Below, piece after piece: positions 1-12,600 of a stretch of DNA of 64,000 bases. The DNA lies in NCBI GenBank assembly GCA_033032175.1, contig CM065313.1:15477327-15541326 (forward strand). The letters are read 5' to 3'. Below the pieces are notes generated by a model. That model made no database searches, had not been told where the DNA came from, and saw only the letters and a list, made by a program, of their open reading frames with translations. Position numbers and translations under genes: made by a program. This DNA comes from Saturnia japonica (lineage: Eukaryota > Arthropoda > Insecta > Lepidoptera > Saturniidae). Numbering within the stretch: position 1 is the first letter of the stretch; each line of letters starts with the position of its first letter.

Positions 1-459
1 TAGGAGCGTTTACGTCCAAATATCGATAGTAAAGTATACTTTAAGAGTTAAAAAATCATGAAAACCACAATTTATCATCCTCATTGAAATAATATGCATC
101 ATTTTTGTTTTAGGAATTTTGGGCTTTATCACTGTAAAAACATTCACAGTTTTTGGAAATTACTTTACTGTTAATTTCAAAGATAACATTACTATTATCA
201 ATAAATCCCTTGAGTAAAACCTATTATTAGTATTAACTCTAATATGCCCATATAATACTGGAATGTTAGGTAAGTACTAGGTACGATATGAGGATAACCT
301 ACAGTAACCAACAGTAGGTCAACTTCACAAAAACATTATAATATCGTATAATTTTAGTACACCTATATTGCGTGATTTAGTTTTAATTAAGATAAGTTGG
401 AAAATAGGTTGAGATATTAGTTGGTTAAAATTATTCAATAATAATTATATATTTTGCAG
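1..459 (+). other. kuz: Intron of the ADAM10/kuz gene, 3' part
   Basis: AT-rich sequence with no coding potential that I can see. It ends in a TTTTGCAG acceptor at 452-459, just before the first recognisable ADAM10 exon. The upstream exons (start codon, signal peptide, early prodomain) are outside the window. Confidence 0.75.
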
Positions 460-651
460 ACGACCCGCAGTCGACAGTTTTCGGCTCGGTGACCGACGGT
501 GTCTTCGAAGGGAAGATCATTGCGAACGACGGCTCCTTCTACGTGGAACACGCACGGAGATACTTACCTCCTAATAACACTCGGACGCGAGTTCATTCCG
601 TGATTTACCGCGAGGGTGATGTTAACGATCCATATTCGCATCGAAGACATG
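460..651 (+). CDS. kuz: ADAM10 exon: prodomain
   Basis: Bounded by TTTTGCAG and GTGAGT. After two bases of a split codon it reads [18 protein letters not shown] and continues to YSHRRH, matching the late prodomain of ADAM10 (DGSFYVE and HSVIY motifs). It ends with one base of a Gly codon that is completed by the exon at 9211 across an 8.6 kb intron. Confidence 0.92.
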
Positions 652-3600
652 GTGAGTACATTATGACTTTGGTTTTTGAACTAACACAAACGATGCAATA
701 TTTTTAAGTGGAACTTTTTTGGGCGTGGTTTGGCAGAATTTGCATTACGCTATGTTACGTCACAGATTATACGTAATTGTCTAAAATGTATATTATTCAA
801 ATTCAAAGAAGTTTCACTTCAACCGCATGTAAAAAGGTTACATGCATACTGTTTTGTTTCCAATTAACTGATAATTTCTTTTCATGCTCTAGATTTCATT
901 CAGCAAACATTACAAATCAGTGTGAATATTTCGTTCAGATATCGTCATTAGTCAATATCTATAAGCATATTCAACGGCAAAATCATTTTATAACACGTAT
1001 CGAATGAAATAGTAACGCTGCACGGCTTTAATCTCATCATGGCACCCGCTGTTCAGTTCGCTTTGTAAACGTGCAGTAATAATATTAACTGTACAAATTT
1101 GTAGTTACAAGCGTAGCTCCCAGACACGGAGGTGGAGATTCAACTCGAACGAAACTTTCGCTACAGTATTCAGAGCACCGAAATGGATTGCAACGCAAGG
1201 TCGTTTAACAAAGTTTAATCCTATTTGGTTGGTGCGTTGTCACCGTCTGATTGGAACACTGCGTTTATATCAGATAATTTGCTCAAATTTATATCAGAGA
1301 ATACGGTTTATCCATGATATATCGATATGAAACTCGCAAAACTAACTCTTAAAACACGGTTTCACCAGACCAAGTCTCCACAGCGCATTGTTGTTCTCAC
1401 TTCCCGTACTTGCTAACAACTTGCCAGATTGCTTGACGTTCATGGTTACTACTTCGCTCTTTAGTGTCGTAGTGTGAAATCATATAGCCTATATAACCTT
1501 TCTCAATAAATAGTCTATAAAATGTTAAAATAATTTTTGATATCTAACTGGTTATTCCATTGATTATCTCGTTCAAAGAGTCCAAACATTCTCTTTAGCT
1601 TTATATTATAAGTGTAGATAAATTTTAGGGTTGTCAATGTCAAAAACATATATTCTGGCTACGCGTCGCGTCACATACATTCCTTAAATAACGTCTGACT
1701 ATTTAGCCAGCGTTTGTATGATATTTGGCTCGAATCGCAATGTCACCAAACCAATTGAATGCCTTGTTACATATTCATTCGTCCGTAGGCTGCGCCGGAA
1801 TGGTAATTTCGCGTCAACAACATGAACTCGCTCGCCCGGTTTGCATTTTTGTCGTTTCAACTATGTCGTTGTCGTAAATGCAATTCTGTAGTGCGCGCAC
1901 TCGTAGCAGACGATTCACCTGAATGTGCGATATTACTAAACAGTAGAAACATGTTATTGCATATTTTCAGTTATGACTGTTTAAGTAGTCTTATATTTTA
2001 AGAATTTTCTTTTATTTTTTAGATATTCATAGCAACGTTCTTTTAGGTCGCGCTATTATCTATTTTGGACCAACTTATACCGAAGTTCCATGTTATTCAC
2101 AACAGTTATTCGATTCCACTTACAGAAAGATACTCGAAAAAATACTGCCACCGGTCTCTGCTTAAGTTATTTATTGTATCATGTTTTTGTGTATTTTCTC
2201 CGCTTCTGAAAATTACATTTGATCGGAAAATAAATGCGTAGGTATTGAGTCAACAGGAAGGGTCGCGTTTGTAGCTACATTTGTTTTCATTACGAGTTAT
2301 TGCACAGTCGCGACGAGCGCCCCTACTCTACGCAGTCCCTATGGAGGTTTTATTTGAATATAAAATACTAGAATAGTGAAAACTCGTAGCGCCTTTTTAT
2401 AATAAATGAAAAGTAATACAGTTATACTTGTGTGTGGCCAACCATTTAGTCCTGAAAAAGAATGTTACATTATTTTTTATTACATTATTATTTGTTTGTA
2501 AATATTATTTGCTTTATGGAATAAAATGTTCTCTTCTTTGTTATTATTCAGAAATACGTTCGTTGTGGTAAAAATCGAGATTTTCAATTAGAGCACATCA
2601 TTTCACCTTATCAACAATGAAAGTATTGTATAGTGATATTCAAGGGGTTTGTAAAATACTTAATCTTCTTCCTCATATAGTGATATAGAAAACAACAGAG
2701 CCTTCATTCGCTCGAGGATTACTCGGGTCAGAAACATAGTCTCGTTACGAGAACGTATCAGATTTTGAATCAAGAAAACATGCTCTTACTTGTTATTCGT
2801 GGCAAAAGAAGAAATGGAAGTAATCCAGTATCCGTTTGTTAGTAACGATGTTTAATACCAGCTGTGTAAATTAAAAAAGTTATATTACTAAAGTTTTATG
2901 AGACCTTGTTGTACAGAGAAAATAAAAAGCCCCTAACGTTAAACTATTCCAATATACGATTTAGCAAAACTGGTCAGAAAATATATTACTGCTATTAGTT
3001 ATATTAGAAATATAATAATTGTAGGTAGGCATAATAGTATTATCCTTATATTTTCTACACTGATATATTTTCGTAGACTGCGTTAACGTATAAGGTTACA
3101 TTTTTAATATTTGCATACAGTATTATTATAATAAGCTAACGTTAATATTGTTAAAGGAATAAAAGGTAAAAATATCACATCTCTTGACATTAATTTGAAT
3201 AAAACTGCTGAAGCAGAACTTCAGAATTTAATTTATGTAAATTCACAAGGTTGGTATTTATTCACAATAACAGCAGCTGAAGTGTGTACAGTTTTGTTAA
3301 ACTGCTTTTTAGTGCACTTAGTTCTCGGAACTCATATTTTCATAACCCATGTTGAACGGTTCATAACGAGTTATACATAAACTTTTTCAGCGTTGGTATA
3401 ATATAATTGCAAAAATCAAAGGAAAATATAATGGTATATTTAACATTACCGTCGGGTGATGATGTTATACTTAGTTTATTTTAAATATTTTATATCACTA
3501 TAAAATAAATATACCTTGTTTTAGTTCAATTAATAAAATTTAGTTCATTAAATATAAAATGAGTTTTTGGCGGGAGCTCAAACTTTCATGTATGTACTGG

Positions 3601-6600
3601 TTTTTGTTTTTTACTCATAAATTGGTGTTGTTTGTGTAATAACGCATAATAAAGCTTGGTTGTTCTGCAAAATTAAAGTGGATTGGATATAATAGTATGG
3701 ACCATGAATTCTGAGATTCCACAAAAACTCCCTAGAAAGTTCTAACAAAGGAGCGACCATCTTGTTAGATAGAATACTGAAATCATCATAGGACAGGACA
3801 CTCTTTTCACTAGATAATGGCAGAAATGGTATTCAATAAAGAAGACTAGTTACCAAGATAAGGAGTATGAAGAATATATATAAATAAAATAATGTTTGCT
3901 TTTGAATAGTTCAGTCCAATTAAAGTCGCTTGTGGCAAAATTACAATGAATGTATGTATTAGCATTGCCTAGTAACAATAATTTTCTTAACAGACACATA
4001 TATTATTATTTAATTGCACATTTCATTCTCATTAACGTTTTAAATGGTAGATTGAAATCAGCATTTTTCACTAAAGCTCTTTAGCATAGTCCGTATCCTT
4101 CAATTCTTGAACCAATTGAATTTTATAGGCTTTTAGATGTAAGTCTTTCTTTAAAATCGAATGTAAAGACGATTTTTTGATGTTCAACGCTTGGCTTCGC
4201 TTTCGGATGGATAAAGACGGATTTTGACGAACCGACGCCTCAACTTCTTCAATTGTTTCTTCATCGCGAACTGAACGAGGACGACCAGAGTTTTGAATTT
4301 TAACTGTCGCACCTGTATTCTCGAACATCCTGATCCATTTCCTAATGCTATCGTCACTTGGCGCGTGGCGTGTACGATATTCCGCACGATAGAGACGTTG
4401 AGCAGTCACTATTGAATCACCATTACGATAATACGCTCGTACGCAAAATGCGCGATGCGTCCCCGAGTACTGTTCCATCGTGACTAAAACTCCACAAAAT
4501 GGCGGACGCCACGAACCCCTCCCCGCACCCTTTAGACGCCCCGTTTCGAATATGGCGCGAAAACAATTACCCGATACCCTTTCTGGACACCTTGTATAAA
4601 CGAAAGCTTTACGCTGGAATCCTATTAGACCTGTCTATTCTCCGCTCTTTTTTATCGAAATGAGATTGGGAACTGAATATATATATGTATATATATATAC
4701 CTACTAAATAAATTTATATTGCAATTTGTATTTTTTATTTATTTAATGGACCATTATACTTGACTTCAATATTGTAACCGATACTATGAACAATACTTAC
4801 AATTAAACTCCAAAATGTTGTACCTAGTAATCATATAGTATTGGAATACTTATATAGAATATGACTTATCTGTTATAACATAATTTCACAACTACATACA
4901 ACGGCGTTTCCATCCTCTTACCAATATAGAGCATTGCTTTTTAAAAGTAATGATTTATAAACTAACAAAAACAAATGTAAACAAGGCCAAGTTCGGTAGA
5001 AATTACGTTCAGAGTAAACGTCGCGTTGTAACCGATAAAAGAGCTGAGATCTAAACGGGTGCCAAGTTCTATAGCAGTTCCTTTAATTATAGCTGTAACC
5101 ATTTGTTACTTTCTTTGATATGTGATTTCTAACTTGGCAAGATTTAATTATCGATCTACGTTCACTCTACATTACGGATAAATATAACTTCTAACTGTTC
5201 ATAATATTGTATTGCATTATCACTTACGTTATATAAACATTATACATACTAAATATTTAAAATTACAGTGTTTATTAGGGATACACAGACTTGCCGTACT
5301 ACGATAAAAAAAACCAAGCGGCAGAGTTGCATACATAACCAGACCAGTAACTGTTATCATAATCTTATGTATGTTTGTTATTATTTATCGTTACTATCTA
5401 TACCAATATTATAAAGAGGAAAGATTTGATTCTTTGTTTGTTTTTTTGTGACCGAGTTTAAAAATTCTTTCACCAATATAAAAGCTACAACAGTATCAGC
5501 GAGTAACATAGGCTATATTATAATATGAAAAATTTATTTATTCCTCATAAAAATGTCGATAGTTTTACACGAAATATTAAAAATTGCCTACTGGGGTGTG
5601 CGTGGACGATGTTTGACGTAAGTATAAAATTATTTTTAACTAGATATGCCCGTGGCTTCGTTCACGTGGACTATAGAATGCCCACGCGAATCTTGCTCCC
5701 CGGCTCACGGCTATTTTAAAAACAAAAATGCTTATTGCGGGTGTTCCTTAGAAGATAAATGTATACTCTCCCGGAATTTTTTGTAGTTCTTTTTAATGTC
5801 TATTATTATGTAGTACATTAATTTGCTATATCTCTTATGGTTTACTCAATATAAACCATTTAAGCGCCCGTATTGATTCACCATGACCAGTTTTTTTATT
5901 TGTGCGGAAATCTTAATTCTTTTTCTAAAATAAAAGTAGCATAAGTTACTACCTATATCATCAGCTATCTATCAGTGAAAGTCCTGTCAAATCGGTCCAA
6001 CCGTTTCGCCCGGAACAGACAGACAGACAAAAATTTTAAAAATGGCTTTTTTGGTATAGGTATCGTATATACTTTCATATGCATTTAGTAAAAACCTGTT
6101 ATTTTGATATTACAAACAGATACTTCAATTTTATTAATTGTGTAAATATAATTAACGAAATTTTCATACAAAGAGTAACATCAGTAGGTATACATGTCCA
6201 AAAAGCTACCGGGATACTTATAAACTTCTCGACGTAATTAAAACGATACTTAATGGCCCTTGTTAAACTTCTGTTTCACTCTCCGCCCTCTATCCCTTTT
6301 AAAGTTGGGAATAGTTTGGTAACATTTCTGAATGGTCTGAGACCCTCCGCATGTACCAGCGATCTTATCGGAATTCACTTACATTTTATAATGAAAATTA
6401 AATTAATAACACAGTTATCAAAATGTTAAAGAAAACGTCGTCGTGTGAAAACCTGGACACTCTGGACATTTGTTTTCTTCACCAATTAACATTTTGTATT
6501 GCTTGAAATCGCGTGGTGGTAAAGCTCGTGCCTTTCTCGAAAGAAAGACTACTCAGTAGTAGAGTTTATATTTTTAATAGATGTACGTTAAATTCTAGAG

Positions 6601-9600
6601 CTGTTATGTTAGATTAATTTCATTAAAATGTATATATTTTTTAATGATATCATGAAATATTTAAAGAAAAGGTTGTGTTTTTTAATATTTTCCCAAATAA
6701 GCAATAATTACATAATTACTTTGAATTACGAATTACTTTATAATGTAATATTGTTGAATAATATATACATACGATTGTTTAAATAGCATTTAAATTTGAA
6801 ATAGTTGCGTTTCTAAACAAAATATTTCTGATTACTCTCAATTCGCTTATTATTGACGCCTATGACCGTAGAAACCCTGAACAAATTTAATAATTATTAT
6901 TTTAATACTCAATGTTTACTATGAATTTGTAAATGGTTAAAAATAGTAGTTGGCTTTAGAGCTAGCAGCCTGTGTATATCAGGACGCCACGCGCCAGGAG
7001 GTAGTAATTTCCGTTATCTGGGTGTAGAGTGGCGCGGTAGCTACCCGCCCGCCTGAGCCTCAGTTCCGTGCTTCGTTAAAATGCAGCGCGCCGGATGCGA
7101 AACGCCAATGCAAGCTTTACACGGCACATGACTGGAAAAAAATATTACGACCATTCAGCAGTTTTTAATTTTCAAACCGCAGGCTCTTTTCATTGTATGG
7201 TTTTTTAGCATCATTACGAATTCACTACATAGATGCTTGGATTTAACTGATACGGCTACGAATTCTTCACATTACGTGTACATCTCTTTTGTGCAGTAAA
7301 CACTATAGTCGTGCTTTTTTTCTATTAAAAATAAAACATGCTTAATGCTTATAGACTATTTAAGATTATTTCGGAAATTAAAAAGCATTTCATGTAGTTA
7401 TTTTTTATTATTTATAACGGGAGTGTCGCTTGTTTTTTTGCTTGTAATTTTAAGGAAAGGTTGAATTTAAATAAGTTAAATAAAATGTATTCGTAGATTT
7501 TTAATCAGAACATAAGAAATTAATAGTTACAATTCTTTAGCACTTAAACTTTTAGTCAATTTCAACGACTAGTTACTGACTGAATGTCTTGATTACATTG
7601 GATTGGTGTTGTCGATCTTGAGTATATATTATTTTAAATGTTCCGCTACTCTTAGGATAATGTTTGATATAGGTACAAAATGTCCTTTACTTTTGAAGTA
7701 ACTTAGAAGTATACTTTGTTTTTAAAGCCCTAAAGACTCTACAGATGATAAAAAGAAACTGTTAAATCGTATAAACCAATATGTGTTTTACATGTGAACA
7801 ATTAGAATTATGGCATGCCTTGTCATCGCAGACAGGACAATTTCATTGTTGTCTGCCGTACCCAGACGTCTGAATTTTATAAAGCTACGAACAAATACTA
7901 GTAGTTATTATTTCCTGTTAGAACATTTGGAAGAGAAAGGAACAAAAACAAAGAGCTACGAATTAATGTATATTAGGGTCGTAAATCTAACAAGAACTAG
8001 CTTGATAAATCACTGAACAACGGTATAGAAAAGAGTTTTGCGTTGGCGTTTCTGTATTTATTTTGCCACGAGCTCGGCCCGGCTCGGCTCGATCCGTCCA
8101 ATATATTTTCTTTCGAACTTCCTCGACATGAACCGCAAACTCTGAATTTATTATGAATAATTTGAAATATCATTCGTTATTGTGGTGAATATGTACTTTG
8201 GCCTCATTCGAAAACGAATTAATTGTTTTTATTCTTCTCTTGTGAATAGGGCAAAACGACACGTAGAATTAATTCCTGTACTCGAGCGGTGCGCTTGATC
8301 CGGATTATAAATCTAGGTAAATCGGCTCGTCGTATTCGAGACACGTACGGAATTGCGTCTATTTGATATTCTAATGTAACGCTGTCTTTGGCTTATTCCA
8401 AAGGCGTATTTTTCTAGTAACCTCATAATTGAGGAGTTCTATGAATTCTCTCTGATTACATTATTGTATTAATCAAAATATCTGTTCATTAATGGTGCTT
8501 TTCAATTTAGGACTTTTATCTGTACTCTATGGTATTATTATAAAGCTTAGCGAGATTGCTAGTCAGTTTTTTTTTCTTTTTATAGCCTATTTTTATAGCC
8601 TAAGGAAGGTTATAATATCACGCTACGACCCCAGTGAGGCGGGCTATTATCATATAAACTGTAAGTTAGAAAGTAAGTTAAGCGAGAGCGAAAAAATCGT
8701 GCAGGTGGGCCGTGGGTTTTTTTATTACCAATTAATCAAAAATTTTAGAATTAAACGTGGAGGAAACCCCTGGGCACTGCTAGTTACTATATAAATTCAT
8801 ACTACGTAATTAGCATACTTAATATAAAAAAATCTCCTTTTTCATGGACTAAAATAAAAAAATTACGGTTACATAGTGATTTCAGATATTTTTTTTGTAG
8901 CTTTATAAATTTCGATTTAAAATTATTATAAAATATCAAAGCGCATGGATGTTACCAGGGTAGTTAAATTAGATGAAAAAAACGTTCATAATCTATATAA
9001 ATAAATAACATGATTGACGTTTGCTGTTGAGCGCGCATCACGCAAAAACTACTGGATATATTTTGAACATATTTTTATTTGTTTTACTCCTTTATAATAA
9101 GAAGCTATAATTTTTATAAGCATTAGGCGTTCTTTAGACGTCCACGCGATCAAAGCCACTAACTAGCACAGCTAGTATAGCTATAGATGTGATTATCTGT
9201 TGTTTGTCAGGTCACGTGGGCGGTTGTGGGATCACGGACGAAGTGGTGCAATGGATGGAGCGCATACAGAATTCAGGGGTCGATGACGAAACTCCGACGT
9301 CACCGGCACCGTCACAGTCGGCACCGTCACAGTCGACGGCGTCACACGCTCACCAGTCGTCGGGGTCTCCTCCACCCCACCCTAACAGTTTAAGGGATGA
9401 TCCGCCAAGGTATTTTAATGTATTAGATTAGACACTTATAAAAAGTAAATATTCTTAAGTAGACTGATTTAGTATTTGTGATTTAATTTATTTGTAATTT
9501 CTAGTTATTTACTACGGTTACTTATTAATTTAGTAAGTAGTATTAATTATTTAAAAGTATTGACTAGTAATTCAAGAGCCCAGTTGCAAAAGACCCTAAA

Positions 9601-12600
9601 TCGTAAATTGACTTTTTGTTCTGATATTTTTGATATTAACGTGTAGAATATGTCTGAATTATGTATGTACAATTTTCATTTAAATACACAAAAATATTTC
9701 TTGTTCTATACTCTGAAGCTGCATTTTTTTTAAGGTGGATAAGAATATTTATAGTCTAGTTTTGTTTTTAAATATATTTTTTCCAAATTTTTGAAGGTTT
9801 AGGGACCTCTGCTACTGGTCCTTTCAATTTTTCTAGAGCTACGTATAACTTCACATTCATCTGATTGCGTAGAGCAGCTCCGAATCTAGCATATTTTATA
9901 ATCAATTTGATAGAATATCTGGGGGCACAGCAGTTCCCCCGCCAAGTCGAGTGCAAGTCACGGCCGTACCGCCTTTACTGGAAACATTTCGACATATTTT
10001 CACGCCTCTGTGTAGCAGCACTGGGTTATTGTAGAAGGCTGAAATTCTGTTTACTAAGAATATTTATGGAACCCTACAATGTCAAGATTTTCAAGTCTAT
10101 AGCTTCATCCGTTTAGAACTTAAAGGGTTGCAAAATTTCGAAAATTCGACAATTACTTATGTGCATCAATGTAGAAGTAGTACTTTCCCAATACCTAGTG
10201 AGTTGAAATTTAGCACAAATTTAACTAAGAGCACCGCCAAACTATTAAGAGTTATCGAAATGCCGTCTTAGGAAAAATATTTTGTAATCTGAAGAGTGTT
10301 ATCTGATGGCATATAAAAATCGAAGGTCTGGAGTACCTGATGTGGATAACTATTATAAGTTCCCACCAAACTATAAGAGCTATCGAAATGCCGCCTTAGT
10401 AAAAATTATTTATTAATATTATGAGAGTTTTGTGATGGAATATAAAAATCGAAGGTCTGGAGTACCTAATGTGGAACCATAAGAGCCCTCCAAACGCTTA
10501 GAACTATCAAAATGCCGTATGAGTAAAAGTTATTCAATGTGATGAGCATTTTTTAATGGTCCACAAAATTTTAAGATCTAAAGTAACTGATATGGTACCC
10601 AAATAGCCCAGCCAAACTGTAAAAGATATTGAAAAATGCCGCTTTATTGAAAATAATTTGTGAGGAACACGAAGCCCCCGTTCAGATATATTGTTTTCTG
10701 CGCGCAGCGTTTACGCGAGCTGGCGCGCGTTCATGTGAACGGTTTGTGTTAATATTAGAAAGTCTATGCGCACGTTGCTAAAATACGTGATGATGCGCGT
10801 TTATATGAACAGGACCTAGGGACAAACACTAAGAGCAATAAACTCAACCAAAATGATAGGCCTTTTCTGTTTATTGATATTATGAAATTCCAGTATCTTA
10901 TTTAGAAACTTCGTAATAAACTACAAAAAGAAGTGAAATACCAAGAAAAATATGTTGTAAAAACGAACCAAGTCTCGATTCAGATGATTTGTCTATAAAA
11001 AGTAGTGAAATCTCATAAACTGCCAAGTGAGGAGGGGGATATAAAAAACAAGTAATTTTGGCTAAAATCTGACCTTTACTCTCTAAATTCCATTATTTTA
11101 ATCTACTGTGCCCAATTATATGAGCCTAAAACATTTTGATTAATGACAAGGCAATTAATATGTTCTTATTACATGTTGTGAAATTTTATATGACTTTGCC
11201 GTTATTGCTATAAACTCAAGCTCAAGAAATCAGAAGTACGCCCGCGCGGTACAAGTGACACTATACGTGTAACACAAAGCTACCCACATACAACATTACA
11301 CACGTATGAACACACACACGTGCACACCGCACAGGTACATGGGTTCTGTAAGGGACCTTTTTTTTTCTTTTTTTGCGCTAGTTAGTCTCATGCGCTAGTT
11401 AGTGTAGAAAAACCATTCCGATCACTAAATACACATACGCATGTTTCCCTCCTTCCTCCCAGGAGGAGGAGAACATGCATATGAGTATAATATGTTAGTT
11501 AGCTCGAATTTGTAGGAGTAGGAAATTAGCTAGATCGCGACCTTTTCGCATTCGCGACGACCGCCCGAGCCGAGGTTCGGCCACTCTGGCACCCTCGTGC
11601 GAGTCTTCCAAAACTTTCGCGGCTGAGTGCCCTAAGCGCTCGCCCCCAAGTCCGGTGAAGCTGTAAAAGCCGCAGCGGCTCTGTTTTTGGACAGGGCCCC
11701 TAAGGCTAACAATGTAGTCAGATCGAAAAAAAAAAAAAAAAAAAAATCAGAAGTACGTAATTGTAACAATGAATCCTACAATATTTTTAACGGCACAAGC
11801 ATTGTGTTGCGTTGCTTTTTACAAAATATTTTTCTTGGGATATAAAATACTTTCCCAATAAATAAACTCTTCTTGTTAATTACACTGAACCATATTCATA
11901 CTTGATGGAAAGTGAAGATAAAATAATAAAAATATCAATAAAATGATGATTAATATATTTATTATTTTAAGGTACTGGGACACGCATCAGTTTAATAAAT
12001 ATTCTCGAGCTGCGAACACTGGCGAACACACGCGAACGCGACGAGCTGCTTACGAACGCAACACGTGTTCGTTGTTCATACAAACAGATCCGCTGATATG
12101 GCGGCACGTCAGGGAGGGATTTCCCGATGTAAGTACTGCATTACATTTGCACACGTTTGTTTTCCTTCCATTGTCTGTTATTTTTTAGGAAAGTGCTATT
12201 TATAACTTATTAATTGCTACTGTCAGCGGTTTACCTTATTAGGTTTATGTGAGTAATAATTAAAACGCAAACTGTGTCATTTGCAATATGAAGCCTATTA
12301 AAAGTTGAATCTATATTAATTTTAATTTATATTTATAATGTCAAAATAACAGCTTTTTACTAAATGCATATGAAAATATATACGGTACTTATAACACAAA
12401 ACCAATTTTTAAATTTTTTGTCTGTCTGTCTGTTTTTTCCAGCTGATCTCCGAAATGGTTGTACCGATTTCGACAGCATGATTTTATAAGGAGTAACGTA
12501 GGCTACTTTTATTTTTGAAAAATTGTTAGGGTCCCGCGCAAATAAAATAATAAGCATTTTTAACTTTAAATAACCTACTGGTGACCACCGTAGGTGCAAG

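Larger units (their letters stand above)
652..9210 (+). other. Large ADAM10 intron (8.6 kb)
   Basis: No exon is needed here for the reading frame and I see none. It holds a broken mariner copy (4071-4598), a repeat tail with GACAGACAGAC (about 5640-6130) and a GAAGTTTCACTTC palindrome at 809-821. Otherwise it is AT-rich, interrupted by a few GC-richer islands near 1670-1920, 2270-2345, 6955-7135 and 8070-8350. Those islands could be regulatory or old repeats; I cannot tell which. Confidence 0.7.

Noticed and set aside
3195..3380. 61-codon ORF in the large intron
   Set aside because: No family motif, AT-rich codon use, and not needed for the ADAM10 frame.
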